Counted from the first letter of the stretch, positions 9,045-21,576 are shown. The stretch: DNA of 64,000 bases from Siphonodentalium dalli (GCA_032622095.1 CP136061.1:44771797-44835796), one strand, 5' to 3'. Program-made: numbers and translations. The notes: generated by a model from the sequence alone, not told the origin.

Positions 9045-10014
9045 TTTGGAGGGCGTTATGGTTTATTACCGGCCCAACAGAAATGATTAACAGCCCGATG
9101 GTTCATTAAAGGCCCGAGACGAAGTCGAGGGCCGTTAATGGCCCGAGGGCTGTTAATCATTTCTGGAGGGCCGTTAATAAACCTAACGCCCGACAAAATC
9201 ATGTTATTACTATTATTACCACACTCGATCTGAAATGAAACCAAACTAGAACATAGATGTGTGAGTAAGTAGCAATATGTCAACTGAAATAATAACTATT
9301 TTATCAATTCAGACCATGTGTCGTCTGTTTGTTGTCAAACAAATTGTCACGTGACTAATTAATATTATTTACCACGAAAATAGGGCCATATCTTAGGAAA
9401 ATTCAGTCAGAAATCTAATTTATTCCATTTGTTAGATAACACTTACTCACCTTGAATGTGTTGTTGGTCTGTTATTACATCTACTACAGTAAAATATCAG
9501 TTTTATTAGTAATAATATACTATAATCTTGTTTTAACAGAAATTCCGAATTCAGAAATTAGGTTGCGTTCGATTAGATTCCTAGCAAATCGCAACCCGGA
9601 AGCGGGCCATTAATATCGTTAACGTTTAACTCCAGGTTTGATGCCGGGCGTTATGGCCGGAAGCGGGCCATTAATATCGTTAACGTATAACTTCCGGTTT
9701 GATGTCGGGCGTTATGGCCGGAAGCGGGCCATTAATACCGTTAACGCATAACTTCCGGTTTGATGCCGGGCGTTATGGTCGGAAGCGGGCCATTAATACC
9801 GTTAACGCATAACTTCCGGTTTGATGCCGGGCGTTATGGCCGGAAGCGGGCCATTAATATCGTTAACGCATAACTTCCGGTTTGATGTCGGGCGTTATGG
9901 CCGGAAGCGGGCCATTAATATCGTTAACGCATAACTTCCGGTTTGATGCCGGGCGTTATGGCTTTTTACCGTTCGGTTAAAATACTGTTAATCTACTAGA
10001 GAACGCCCTCTAAA
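9045..10014. mobile_element. TIR element with GAGGGCGTT ends
   Basis: Left end TTTGGAGGGCGTTATGG, right end inverted near 10002-10014 (AACGCCCTCTAAA). It carries a palindromic block at 9060-9183 (GGTTTATTACCGGCCC inverted at the far side) and six 61-bp repeats. It interrupts the LINE at 9043. There is no transposase frame. Confidence 0.65.
9596..9961. repeat. Six 61-bp tandem repeats, each hairpin-forming
   Basis: Units start CCGGAAGCGGGCCATTAAT and end GGGCGTTATGG. Each holds CCGGAAG...CTTCCGG as a hairpin and a GTTAAC centre. Units differ by a few bases, and the last word of each matches the element's terminal GGGCGTTATGG. Confidence 0.95.
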
Positions 10015-10050
10015 GTGGTTATAATACAATCATTACTGAATATACCGTAT

Positions 10051-10130
10051 AGATCATACCATGAATCTCTACTCTATAGCAACACCCGTATAGAGATCAT
10101 ATTCCACCAGTACAAAAACTGGGAACTTTT
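10051..10130 (+). repeat. Solo arm of the 1106-1588 foldback
   Basis: Matches the left arm at 1106-1180: AGATCATACCATGAATC, CCCGTATAGAGATCATATTC, CACCAGTACAAAA. No inverted partner follows. Confidence 0.7.
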
Positions 10131-10239
10131 TTATACCTCCATACGTGCATGGAGTTCTATAAATAAATAAATTGGATAACAATTTACCAGAAGTAGCCAA
10201 TGTTTACTTATCAAAACAATGATGATTATATTATGGCGT

Positions 10240-10500
10240 CCTGTCTTAAAGTGATGTAAAACACTCCGGTATAGGGTATTCAAATAGAAATGGAGAATAA
10301 TCTTGCTCAAAGTAGTTACTTTTTTACGAATATTAATCCAAATTTACAACACACATCGTCATTATTATATATTAATTAAATGCAATGACTCTCGATGGCG
10401 AAATCACATGCGTTGGTTAATCGCCGATAGTTATGTCCGAATCGAGATGCAAATATTTGAACTTGCGAGTAGTTCAGACGATGGTTTCAATGGAGTATGT
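10240..10500 (+). repeat. Dispersed repeat, paralogous to 46052-46300
   Basis: Shares GAATAATCTTGCTCAAAGTA, CAATGACTCTCGATGGCGAA and surrounding sequence with 46052-46300. Frames in both copies are short and unlike each other, so it is non-coding. Confidence 0.75.
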
Positions 10501-10894
10501 AAACAGTTGACAATCAATACTTTACTTCTTTTATGATATATAATTAGCAAAACTTTTTGTCTTGCTCTGCTCTTATTTGTTTTACTTATTATTAATTCTA
10601 TGTTTAGTTTCGATTTTCTCAACAATTCTTTACTTTGGTTTTTCAATTTGGCAAAAGTTTTTGAAAAATCGCCCAAAAATTAAAACAAAAAAAATTCCTT
10701 ATTAAACCAAGCAAAAACCCGTAGTTTCCATCCATTCATCACTCAATACATGAATTTGGTGGCTATTACACCCGAAGGGACAATGTTCACATGAAATTTC
10801 CTAAGGTTCGCGAATATCCTCGTTCCTATATATATAGAACGGAAAGGTCAAAAATCTCACCGGATTCGATATTGGGCATCCCTGCTTGAAAAAT

Positions 10895-11085
10895 AACCCA
10901 CCAAGCCACATTCCTGTATAGCGATATATCCGGAATACTAACGGGGTGTAGATGACCACCAAGCCACATTCCTGTATAGCGATATATCCTGAATACTATA
11001 ACGGGGTATAGATGACCACCAAACCACTTAGACACATTCCGGTTAAGAGATATATCCTGAATACTAACGGGGTATAGATGGCCAT
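10895..11085. repeat. Three imperfect tandem repeats, about 60 bp
   Basis: Units contain CCACATTCCTGTATAGCGAT, ATATCC and AACGGGGTRTAGATG. The third copy is diverged. Confidence 0.8.
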
Positions 11086-12149
11086 GATCGTGACTTTGAT
11101 GAAGAATCTGGCCGGTCACGTGGCGCGAAGTAGTTCCCACAGCGTTTCCTTTCGCGCCAAAATTTTACTCATGGTAAATTACACTTAATGACAAGGCTCT
11201 CGAAATCTTCGCGAATTAGTCAGAGCATCCGAGATAAAAAGGCAATTTTCCAACAAAATATGATTATTGTAGTAATATCGAAAGCTGATGAATTTATGGG
11301 TAATTCATTGTCCGACAGATGTCATATTATAAAGGGTTTTATTATATTAGGCTATCTCTTATGAAGTGCTCGCCGGGGCTCCTTCATTGGCCAACTGTAG
11401 GAGGTACCAATCTTGGCCATGTCATATTTCAAGTGGTCTTCAAGCTCTGCTCTGGTAATAATGACACACATTAGTGGACGCGATGTAGACGCTTCGATCG
11501 CTAGTCGATCCGGCCAGTCAATTGCACGCAATCTGGGCCAATAAAGGGGTCCCACGCGCTGTTAAATAGGTTACGGAACAGCATGTCGAATCCCAGATAA
11601 AATTGATTAGAAAAATGTGTTGGGTCAATGGGCGACTGGGACGAGATTGTAATATACAAGGCATCCACACGTGGTCCGTTGGCCAGACGTGTCTCGTGGA
11701 AATATCGACATAGTCTATATGTCCCGCAGACAATATTGTCAGGAACGATGAGTCAACCTCAACTCACATGTGGACATACTCGCCAGATTTATTTTTGTTC
11801 GTTGTTTTTTATATTATTTTCCTTCTCTTTTGCTGTCTTCTTCGAGATATGATTCTATTTGAGAGCATAGCATCGTAAAACTGTGCATTATAAAGAGCGT
11901 TTTCGTTTCCGGATAACACCAGATATTAAAGAGCGTTATTAAGAATACACTTTTACACATAAGTCACCGTATCATCATTTGCGGGTGGGGTGGTTGTTTG
12001 TTGTGCTGATATGTGTGTAATATGGGTTACGTTGGTAGCATTGACATTGTTTGAGAGGAAAATTAACTAAGAAATTTTAATTTTTTAGCTGGATGGGATT
12101 TTATGGGTGAAAAAAGATTCGCAGTCCCGTCGGGTGTATGAAATGTATA
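11086..12149. other. No recognised gene; AAAGAGCGTT words
   Basis: Non-coding by appearance. TAAAGAGCGTT occurs at about 11890 and 11928, a word that recurs through the window (see 12836-13020). Confidence 0.4.
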
Positions 12150-12350
12150 TAGTTCATAAAGCATATAACTAACGATCCCTGACACCAAATTATACGGATA
12201 TGGCTCATTCGAGCTTCCAAGTTGTGTCTTTGCGAAATTTAGGAGGAGGCATAATATAGGTTGACAAAAACACGAAATATTGATATATTATACCGGCTTC
12301 GTATGCTCTGACAAATACTTGCCATGGTCACAGCCATTTTACAACTGTTT
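12150..12350 (+). repeat. Dispersed repeat (GGCTCATTCRAGCTTCCAA)
   Basis: Shares GGCTCATTC, AGCTTCCAA, RTATAATATRGGT and TCACAGCCATTTT, in order, with the reverse strand of 58880-59070. A weaker copy is at 40770-40890. Confidence 0.6.
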
Positions 12351-12529
12351 TCATTTTTTACGCACAAAAATTGAAACAAATGGTCTTTTCTCTTCCACGT
12401 CGTGCACATGCATGGTCGTTGTTTGATTGGGACCCAAACGCCGTGTTCAAAGTTGTATTTTTTATTTCAAGGCTTTCTGGGACATATAATGCTCGTAGAA
12501 AGGTAGTTCAAGTATATATATATATTTAA

Positions 12530-12622
12530 AAACACTTCTTCGAATATTTCCGTTATTTCGTCAAAAACTCTTCTTCAAATATCTCCGTTATTTCGTCAAA
12601 AACACTTCTTCTCATACAAATC
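12530..12622. repeat. Short tandem repeat, about 39 bp, 2-3 copies
   Basis: Repeated TCCGTTATTTCGTCAAAAAC with CTTCTTC between copies. Confidence 0.8.
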
Positions 12623-12835
12623 ACCGTTATTTAGTAAATTAACATTCTTTATAGAGTTATTGCCCTTCATATTAAATATGAAGCTAACATGCAGGATTAG
12701 CTATACATGTCTTCATTTAGTGGACAATCCCAAGCTCGCGTGCCACGCGTGGTTGGATTGTCCATTTATTAATGACCATTTTAGGTCAGGATTGTCCGTT
12801 TATAAGTGGACAATCCTTGAAGAATTGCCTTCGAT

Positions 12836-13020
12836 CACAACAGATAACGCTCTTTATTATCTAATGCTTTTTGGGGGTGGGACAAAATCATGAACGCTCT
12901 TTATCAGAAGCGATCATTGGGATTTGTGCTAGCCTGATACAAATTCAAAATGTTTTAGAACTTCGTCTTTTGAAAATCGATATCTGATGACTATCGTGCC
13001 GAACGTCCTGCAATAATGGC
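12836..13020 (+). repeat. AACGCTCTTT repeat, paralogous to 36145-36310
   Basis: Two AACGCTCTTTAT words flank GCTTTTTGGGGGTGG. The rest (GCGATCATTGGGATTTGTGC, then CAAAATGTTTTAGAACTTC) aligns with 36145-36310. It is probably one end of a MITE family. Confidence 0.6.
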
Positions 13021-14369
13021 CTTATTAGCACGATCTTTTTTTCTGGTTTAGATCATGTACCCATGTTTGTTTTATGGTGTAAAATCGCACCGACGATCTT
13101 CAAAGTGTGGGTAACTTGACGCGTGCACGAAGATGGACAGGAGATTGTACACGCATGCTAAACATGAGATGACACTCCACAGTTTCGAATGATCAGTGTT
13201 TGTTTTTTTGCACCCATGGTGTGGCATGTATATTAATATAAGGTTAGTTTATGCGGATTTTTAGAGGATGTCTTTGAGATTTGAAAATATGGTTTCAGGT
13301 GATCTTGACCCCAACCAGTATCAAGTAGTAGCGATTTCTGCGAAACAGTGGCTTCAGATAATGGACTAACATTTTAGCACCTAACATTTGTCATCTGCAT
13401 TAAAAATACCAGTGGTGATAATTTTGAACGTTTAGTGTGAGGAAATAGTGTTCTTCCAGACAACATAAGTATAGTTATGCTTGAAAAACAATACTTGGTT
13501 TTATTTCACAGGATCCGAAAATCGCATATTTTGGTCATTTTTGCATGCATTTTTCTTACATATAATCAAGGGCCATAACTCTTGCTGCCCCAATTAAACT
13601 GTATCAAAATCTTAATGCCTTACATTGTGTATGTGTAACGGGTTCACACTTTAGTTAGTTTCAATGAATTTATGCCCCCTTTTTTCTGCATCCACCCCTG
13701 TGTGGTGCCACCGAACCATCCACGATTCCCGAATACATATATATATATAGGTATCAATTGTTAGAAGCAAGAATATTGTTTCAAATAATTTGTGTCAGTC
13801 TTACCTATATATTTAGGCTACCAGGGACATGCATGGCGTTAACGTCCGCCAATTTGGTCAAAAAGTTCAACAGTTTGGAAATTTCATGCCTGAATCTACG
13901 GTTTATTAGTTGGAAATTTCAGTTTGAAATTGTTCCGATAGTTTAAGTTTCCACCGAATATTATTATATATGTATATATAGTGTAAAATAACTCGTTTAA
14001 GATTCCCAAAATTTTCCTACTTTCAGCCAAAATGTTTAACTGAAATGGCCATTAGTTTGGATACTTTCCAACCAATTACATAGGAGGGTTCTAGGTTGGA
14101 AATATCTAGCCAGTTAGAAAGTTTGAGGTGTCAGTTGAAAATTGCAACTCGAGGGGGTGCAAATGAAGAATCCAAGTGTTGTGAACAATTTGGACTAAAA
14201 GCATGGGTGGGGTGGAATGGCGGTTGCAGTGACATTATCCCAGGTGTATGGGGCAGATGACCCGACCCCTCTAACTGATTAATGCAAAAATATTGATAAA
14301 TGTCTTCCCATAATCCCATCATCCCATATGCACGATAATGTTATTGCGGCGTGCACACAGTGCATGTGT
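13021..14369. other. No recognised gene; degenerate GGAAATTTC words
   Basis: AT-rich. Between 13870 and 14110 the words GGAAATTTC and CCAACTGA-like strings recur, as they do at 39290-39740 and 42930-43010. This suggests an old dispersed repeat in all three places. Confidence 0.35.
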
Positions 14370-14735
14370 ACTACGGTATGAACACATCGATGTGTAATGT
14401 TACACCGAAGGCCGAGTTGCACTGAGGGGCGGCCTATGTGTAGTGCACTGAAATAAGTTAAATACCGAGAAGTCGGTTGAGCAGTTTGAGTTGGATACCG
14501 ATTGGTGAATTTAGGAATAATGACATTATTTTTTTGCAGTATAGCCAGAAAATAGTTCACGTGCAGCTGAGGAACTGGACCACCACGACTATATAATGTA
14601 ACAATCATATATACAAGAAATATGGGCCAAAAGGGCGTGCATCGAAGTTCCCGGTGACCCATTGACTTACTGATCCGAGGACGATTGCTTTATCGGCCAC
14701 AATTAATTATTTCGCTCCTAATTAGTAGTGAGTTA
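14370..14735 (+). repeat. Direct duplication, unit 1
   Basis: Paired with 14753-15103. Both contain GTTCCCGGTGACCCATTGAC, GAGGACGATTGCTTTATC and TTAATTATTTCGCTCCTAAT. They diverge most in the middle. Non-coding. Confidence 0.85.
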
Positions 14736-14752
14736 ATGTAGATTTCCGCGCT

Positions 14753-15103
14753 GCGGTATATGAACCTATCGATGCATATGTTACATCGAAGGTCAAATTG
14801 CACTGAGAGGCGGCTTATATATGTAATACACCGAAATCAGTTAAATACCTCCATTTGCACACAGAGGTAGGTTGAACATTGTATATAGATTGATGATTTT
14901 AGGAATAATGACTGTTCTGCTGACATGCTTTTTTGCACTAGACCACCGCAACTATATAATGTAATCATCCTATATACAGGAAATATGGGCGAAAAGGGCA
15001 GTGCATCGAAGTTCCCGGTGACCCATTGACTTACTGATACGAGGACGATTGCTTTATCTGCAACAATTAATTATTTCGCTCCTAATTAGTTATGAGTTAA
15101 TAG
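14753..15103 (+). repeat. Direct duplication, unit 2
   Basis: Second copy of 14370-14735, separated by under 20 bp, hence a tandem duplication. Confidence 0.85.
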
Positions 15104-15419
15104 GTATGCTCCCACGCTGCATGTCACGTTTGACATTTCTCGTCATGTATTCCCCATTGAGATCAATACGAACCGTCCATCAAGAAATATATTCGAAAAT
15201 CTGCAAACTAGTTAAATCAAGAAATATATCCGAAATGTCACGTAAACGAGGTACATGGAGACATTAAACTCAAACACTTCTCCTATTCTGATTACCTGTG
15301 GACTAATTATTCGACAGGGTCACCAACTTCTAAACGTGGCTATTAGATTAGTGACAGGATTAACAGTTTGTACTGTCCGATCCATGCTGCTGTTTGATCC
15401 AGGTGTTGTATATATATAT

Positions 15420-16540
15420 ACTAGAAGGTGACCCGACTTCGTCCGGGCTTTGACCTTGAATTGACCATTTTGAAGGTCAAGGTCAGGTGGGGTCAAACAC
15501 CAACACCCCAAAAATGGTGGAAATCGGCCCAGCGGATACCGGGAAATCGGCCCAGTGGATACCGAGATACCCTATGCATCAAATTTCGTCCGTAAAAATC
15601 CGCCAGTTTAACCCGATTTGATTTCCACTCAAGTATATAAACGCGCCTCATATACACACGCTCATTAATTATCAAGTTTCAACGTAAAGATAAATTACCA
15701 TCGGTGCCTGAGATATCGCCAAGACGTCTGAAACAGTCAAATGCATCGGCCGGTTAAGCGTTAACGTGATCTAACGTTATAACCTCTATAACGACGTCAT
15801 AGAAGTTACGCATTGTTTTTATCCTGATGGAAGATAGTACCACTTCTTCTTGATAATTGAGGCAGATAACAAAAACGGATACATACGCATTATATATCGT
15901 TGGAAATAGGAAACACGAAAGATTCTCACAGTGTTATTATTATGACTGGCATTTTATTATTCGCGCTGTTTCGAATCGATTTGTAAGCACCAAACTCAAA
16001 TGAAAGTCCCGTAACACAGCGTAAAAACAGATTTGACCTCGGCACGTGAAAAGTTGACATCGGATCTGAAAAATTAATATACCTATGCCACTTCCCGACC
16101 GATAGTAACCTCACATACGAAGTTTCATCGAAATCGGGTCGGCCGTTTTCGAGTTCATCGCGAACACACACACACACACACACACCCTTGTTTGTATTAC
16201 ATACGTTGTGGGGACATTTCTTTAGAAATTCAAACAATACCGTAGTTGTGAGGACCTCGTTATTTCGTAAATATATCCAAACTCGGAGGATAACTTTAAC
16301 GAAATAACGGTAATCTTTGTAACGCATGCGTAGTATCATTTCCGCCTAGTGCGGACGAAAAAATATCAAAAATTTCAAAAAATACAAATTTCCGTCGCCT
16401 TAAGGGAAAAAATTGTTAACATTGTGAGGACATTGTTTTACTATATGAATGTCCTCACAGAGTTGGGTTGACACACTCACCCAGATAGATACACACACAG
16501 ACAGATCTTCCAAAATATATAATAGATATATATATATAAG
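15420..16540 (+). mobile_element. ACTAG-element (copy 1), with a nested insertion
   Basis: It begins CTAGAAGGTGACCCGACTTC directly after a TA tract and ends in CA/GA microsatellite followed by GATCTTCCAAAATATATAAT. The text before the tail (AGTTTCATCGAAATCGG, GGCCGTTTTCGAGTT) is typical of 3' tails of RTE-like repeats in invertebrates. No long frame, so non-autonomous. Copy 3 (21575-22362) is nearly identical but lacks the segment at 16184-16470. Confidence 0.65.
16184..16470. mobile_element. Small insertion with GTGGGGAC/GTCCTCAC ends
   Basis: Present in copy 1 and absent from copies 2 and 3 of the ACTAG-element, so it is a secondary insertion into the CA microsatellite. Near its ends are GTTGTGGGGACATTT and ATGTCCTCACAGAG, an imperfect inverted repeat. 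No coding frame. Confidence 0.55.
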
Positions 16541-17077
16541 AAATGAATATAGTAGGTGTGTGTGTTATTGGGGGATATGGCGCTGTGGTCGTTGTGTGCA
16601 ATTTTAGTGAGAATTTCCGCTTCTTACGATAAGTAATATTTGTATTTACTATCGTAAAACACATAGTATTCACTAATGGGTACAGAATAGCTGCGGCCTG
16701 GGAGTGTCCACCAAGAGATAAAGATTCTCATATTCACCCACAAGACTCCTCCATATTTACCCAAAATGCATCAAAATTCTAAACATCATTGTATATAATG
16801 TGATTTGGGTTTTCGAACATTATAAATAGCTGATTTGTGAAGTTCATATATACCCACGTTTTTGGTCACCTTCTTGCACGGAGTGAATCGGCTTATACTA
16901 ACTGTGTGGGCGGTGATTGTTAGCGGGATACTTTACAATCATGAAACACATGCACCATTCTTATCTTTCAAAGATGGTTTAATTAAAAGCATCCATGCGG
17001 GGAATACAAGTAACATATGATGACTATTTGTAGCCTATACATAAACGGCGTTGGGTTAATTAAGCTCATATTGCGTT
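16541..17077. other. No recognised feature
   Basis: AT-rich; no repeat shared with the rest of the window was noticed. Confidence 0.4.
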
Positions 17078-17633
17078 CAAGTCTGAGTTTAGTGTGCCTG
17101 TCATTTGCAGAATGAGGTCCCCAGTGGGTTAATTTAGTGACGCTATCCCGCATAGCTGGTTAGCATCAACAAATTCACCCTCTGTGCTGAGACTGTGCAC
17201 CTCATTCTGCATGGCCTCATCTGCTATTGGAGACATAGATGTACACCCATTGGGAACCGTGTCGTCTGCCAATTTGGGATATAGAGAAACTAAACTATAA
17301 AGGAAATAGAATCAATGTGAAGAAGTTTCTATAGAAATTTGACAATAAAAAAACTATTCAGAGAAGATGAGGCCTAAGCAGAACGAGGTCCCCAGAGGGT
17401 AAATTTAGTGATGCATTACATAATCGAGGTTCCAAATGCGTGTACACCACAATATTCACCATTTTGGAAACTTCAATCTGAGTCTATGTCTCCCATGGCA
17501 TATGAGCCCATGCAAAATGAGGTCCCCAGAGGGTAAGTTTGGTGACGCTAGCCCGCTATGTGGGATAGCGACACTAAATTCACCATATTGGGACCTCATT
17601 ATGCAAATGACAGGCACACTAAACTCAGGCTTT
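17078..17633. mobile_element. GAGGTCCCC-family foldback (copy 3)
   Basis: TIRs CAAGTCTGAGTTTAGTGTGC (left) and its complement at about 17613-17633. Palindromic blocks at each end, and a central region with GATGAGGCCTAAGCAGAA as in copy 1. The left palindrome is degraded. Confidence 0.75.
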
Positions 17634-18194
17634 GGTGGTAGTTAGTATCCTAATACGAAATTAAATAACAGGTGTTGGTGCAGTGTCACGTAAAATAACG
17701 AGTTGGTGGAAATTTAAGCAAGGATTTGCACGTCGAACGCCATATATGTGGACACGTGGTTGTTCCAGGTCTGCAATCGATAGAGTATTCGTATATAGAC
17801 CTATCCATTTGCACCCCCTTGGGTTCGAACTTTCCAAATAACCAGGCAGTACCTCAAGCATTCCAACTGTTAGAAGGTTCCAACCTGACACCCCCTCCCT
17901 ATATAGGTTCATTCAGTGTATATAGGGTTAAAATTTGCCCGAAGCTTTGTCAACGTTGCCTTAGAAGACCCATACACAGATAACCTATTTATCGTTTGAA
18001 AGTCACCAACATTTCTCAGAAATAACACTATAGATAATGTAAACACTCATGTGAAGAGACCCTTGGCTCAAGTCCGTAGTATATAGGGCGCGCGTGGTTG
18101 ATATATGGTGATAGCGCATGCGAGTCGCCTCCGCACCCACCCCTAACAAATATATATAGTCACATAATCATCGTCGGAAAACTGGTATTATATA

Positions 18195-18711
18195 CAGGGG
18201 GGTTTCCGGGCACGTATACCGGTGTGGGTGGGTGGTCGATAGGACCAACAAACTATTTTTTCCGCAACTCAAATTTTTTTTCCTGCAAGTCTTTTTGACT
18301 GTTTTTGCAATGAGTTTGGCTTAAAACACCTTAGAAATATCAATGTTAACATAAATGAAAAATTTCATGATGATCAGACAAACAGTATAGCCTGTAGCCC
18401 AGTAATGGATTGAATTTTGAAATCCAAGATGGCCGTTGGCAGCCATGTTTTTTTGGCGGAATGACCCCAAAATGACTCGTTCCTATTTACATGTCAATGT
18501 TAACATCCATGACAAATAGTATGCACAGAAATTCAAATACAACTGTTTACAGTGAATTTCCCCCGCAAATCTCTGTTTTAGTTTAAAAGGGGTGGGTGTC
18601 CAAAAATGGTCGGGAAAAAACTGCCGAAAACGGAAAAAAATTTGGACGCGGGGGTCGGTGGTGGGTCCCAACAAGGGTCGAAAGGAAAAAAATCAGCATA
18701 CGTGCCAGAAA
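18195..18711. mobile_element. hAT-like MITE (copy 1)
   Basis: Flanked by an 8-bp duplication ATTATATA (18187-18194 and 18712-18719). Starts CAGGGG and has inverted subterminal words GGCACGTAT / ATACGTGCC. The interior shares TTTTTTCCGCAACT and CATGTCAATGTTAACATCCA-type sequence with 24328-24814. An 8-bp duplication and CAGGG end are usual for hAT elements. Non-coding. Confidence 0.7.
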
Positions 18712-18864
18712 ATTATATAGGGCGATTTGTGCTTTAGTAATATTTACATGGATATTATAAACAACACACAGCATTTGTATCAGTATAAACATCCATGCAT
18801 TAAGGTGACACTGATGAGGCTATATGTAAAATGTTTTAACAAACTAAACAATTAAGCGTGCAAG

Positions 18865-18980
18865 CTGCTGAAACCTATATATACTGAAACCTATATATAC
18901 TGAAAATATATACTGAAACCTATATATACTGAAAATATATACTGAAACCTATATATACTGAAACCTATATATACTGATCG
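18865..18980. repeat. Short tandem repeat CTGAAACCTATATATA
   Basis: Six or so copies with a shorter variant CTGAAAATATATA interleaved. Confidence 0.9.
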
Positions 18981-19093
18981 GCACTAAGAGAAAATATTCA
19001 TTAACTGTCATCATTGCTGCATGCATGCTAAATGCACGACTGGCCTTCGTTATCTTCTACTATATATTTTGAGACTTCCGTATATATATATAT

Positions 19094-19845
19094 ACTAGAA
19101 GGTGACCCGACTTCGTCCGGGCTTTGACCTTGAAGTGTCTATTTTGAAGGCCATGGTCAAGTTGGGTCACGATTTGACCCGTCCAAAACACTGGCCGAAC
19201 AAAAGTACCCGACAAAAGTACCCGTCGAAATCCATCCGGTTTTACCCGATTTGACCTTGAGTTGATCATTTTGAAGGTCAAGGTCAGGTCGGGGTAACGA
19301 TTTGACCCGTCCAAAACACACAGTGGACAAAAGTAACCCTATGTATACAATTTCGTCGAAATACCATCAAAATTGACGATTTGACCTTGAATTGACCCGA
19401 TTTCAAGGTCAAGGTAATGTCGCACGGGCAAATGAATATGCTTATGAGACTCTCCATACGAAAGTACCCCCACATACCAAGTTTCATCGAAATCCCGAGA
19501 TATTCGGGCGTTTGACATTGAAATGACCCGATTTCAAGGTCAATGTCACGTCGCACGGCAAATTAATAGGTTTATGCCACTCCCCGGCCGAAAATACACC
19601 CACATACCAAGTTTCATCGAAATCCCGTGATATTCGGGCGTTTGACTTGAAATTACCCGATTTCAAGGTCAAGGTCAATTCGCACGGACAAATTAATAGG
19701 CCCATGCCACCCCCCGGCCGAAAATACCCCCACATACCAAGTTTCATCGAAATCGGCTCGGCCGTTTTCGAGTTGATCGCGAACACACACACACACACAC
19801 ACACAGACAGATACACACACAGACAGATCTTCCAAAATATATAAT

Positions 19846-19860
<15 letters not shown>
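19094..19860 (+). mobile_element. ACTAG-element (copy 2)
   Basis: Begins ACTAGAAGGTGACCCGACTT after a TA tract and ends at the CA/GA tail followed by a TA tract. From about 19380 to 19750 it holds three tandem units of about 118 bp (CATACCAAGTTTCATCGAAA, TATTCGGGCGTTTGAC, CGATTTCAAGGTCAA). Long minus-strand frames here are by-products of the repeat. Confidence 0.7.
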
Positions 19861-19887
<27 letters not shown>

Positions 19888-19888
19888 T

Positions 19889-21519
19889 GACATGTTTCCA
19901 GAATGGCAGATCAAGAATTTCGAAGGTAGTGGGTTCGAACCCATGTTCAGACTGATACGCTTCCTAACTCTCGGTGAAAGGGCTTCCTTTTAAGGATGTC
20001 CCCGTAGCCGAGGTGGTTAGGTCGTGGATACGATCATCACAGTCTGGGCTAGACGAGGTTGGCGCGGGTTCGAACCCCGGCATGGATGAAAATCGGGACC
20101 GGTTTTCAAGCTTGATATGGTTTGGGGAACATCTCGATGTACCATTCCGATCGACACATGGCTATTTCGATAAGAAATGAGAATTTGTTCACGCAAATAT
20201 GAAGCAATGAACACTCATACTGAGTCCGTGCCTCCATAACTCTGACATATATATATACGCCAGTACCAGTAATCGTATGGTCACAGATGCAATTTCGGAG
20301 GAAGTGCATTGACATGTTTCCAGAATGGCAGATCAAGAATTTCGAAGGTAGTGGGTTCGAACCCATGTTCAGACTGATACGCTTCCTAACTCTCGGTGAA
20401 AGGGCTTCCTTTTAAGGATGTCCCCGTAGCCGAGGTGGTTAGGTCGTGGATACGATCATCACAGTCTGGGCTAGACGAGGTTGGCGCGGGTTCGAACCCC
20501 GGCATGGATGAAAATCGGGACCGGTTTTCAAGCTTGATATGGTTTGGGGAACATCTCGATGTACCATTCCGATCGACACATGGCTATTTCGATAAGAAAT
20601 GAGAATTTGTTCACGCAAATATGAAGCAATGAACACTCATACTGAGTCCGTGCCTCCATAACTCTGACATATATATATACGCCAGTACCAGTAATCGTAT
20701 GGTCACAGATGCAATTTCGGAGGAAGTGCATTGACATGTTTCCAGAATGGCAGATCAAGAATTTCGAAGGTAGTGGGTTCGAACCCATGTTCAGACTGAT
20801 ACGCTTCCTAACTCTCGGTGAAAGGGCTTCCTTTTAAGGATGTCCCCGTAGCCGAGGTGGTTAGGTCGTGGATACGATCATCACAGTCTGGGCTAGACGA
20901 GGTTGGCGCGGGTTCGAACCCCGGCATGGATGAAAATCGGGACCGGTTTTCAAGCTTGATATGGTTTGGGGAACATCTCGATGTACCATTCCGATCGACA
21001 CATGGCTATTTCGATAAGAAATGAGAATTTGTTCACGCAAATATGAAGCAATGAACACTCATACTGAGTCCGTGCCTCCTAACTCTGACATATATATATA
21101 TACGCCAGTACCAGTAATCGTATGGTCACAGATGCAATTTCGGAGGAAGTGCATTGACATGTTTCCAGAATGGCAGATCAAGAATTTCGAAGGTAGTGGG
21201 TTCGAACCCATGTTCAGACTGATACGCTTCCTAACTCTCGGTGAAAGGGCTTCCTTTTAAGGATGTCCCCGTAGCCGAGGTGGTTAGGTCGTGGATACGA
21301 TCATCACAGTCTGGGCTAGACGAGGTTGGCGCGGGTTCGAACCCCGGCATGGATGAAAATCGGGACCGGTTTTCAAGCTTGATATGGTTTGGGGAACATC
21401 TCGATGTACCATTCCGATCGACACATGGCTATTTCGATAAGAAATGAGAATTTGTTCACGCAAATATGAAGCAATGAACACTCATACTGAGTCCGTGCCT
21501 CCATAACTCTGACATATAT

Positions 21520-21520
<1 letters not shown>
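19889..21520 (+). repeat. Four 422-bp tandem units with tRNA-like boxes
   Basis: Units start at 19889, 20311, 20733 and 21156 (spacing 422, 422, 423), are almost identical, and the array is bounded on both sides by TA tracts. Each has A box TAGCCGAGGTGG (20005-20016 in unit 1) and B box GGTTCGAACCC (20067-20077). A second B-box-like word (GGGTTCGAACCCATG) lies near the unit start without a matching A box. It is best read as a tandemly amplified tRNA-derived SINE. Confidence 0.85.
19998..20090 (+). ncRNA. tRNA-related segment in 422-bp unit 1
   Basis: The A and B boxes are 62 bp apart, wider than in an ordinary short-arm tRNA. The T-arm-like stem CGGG-TTCGAAC-CCCG is good, but the 7-bp acceptor next to it does not close. 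A GTCCCCG/CGGGAC pairing exists only if the 3' side is taken further out. Likely a polymerase III transcribed SINE head rather than a tRNA. Repeats at +422, +844 and +1267. Confidence 0.4.

Positions 21521-21574
<54 letters not shown>
21520..21574. repeat. TA microsatellite
   Basis: Long TA tract joining the 422-bp array to ACTAG-element copy 3. Confidence 0.95.

Positions 21575-21576
<2 letters not shown>

Noticed and set aside
18800-18820. CTGATGAGG word as part of a hammerhead
   Set aside because: No matching CGAAAC or flanking stems nearby.
19998-20090. Functional tRNA gene in each 422-bp unit
   Set aside because: The boxes are present, but the spacing is long and the acceptor stem does not close, so I call it SINE-like.
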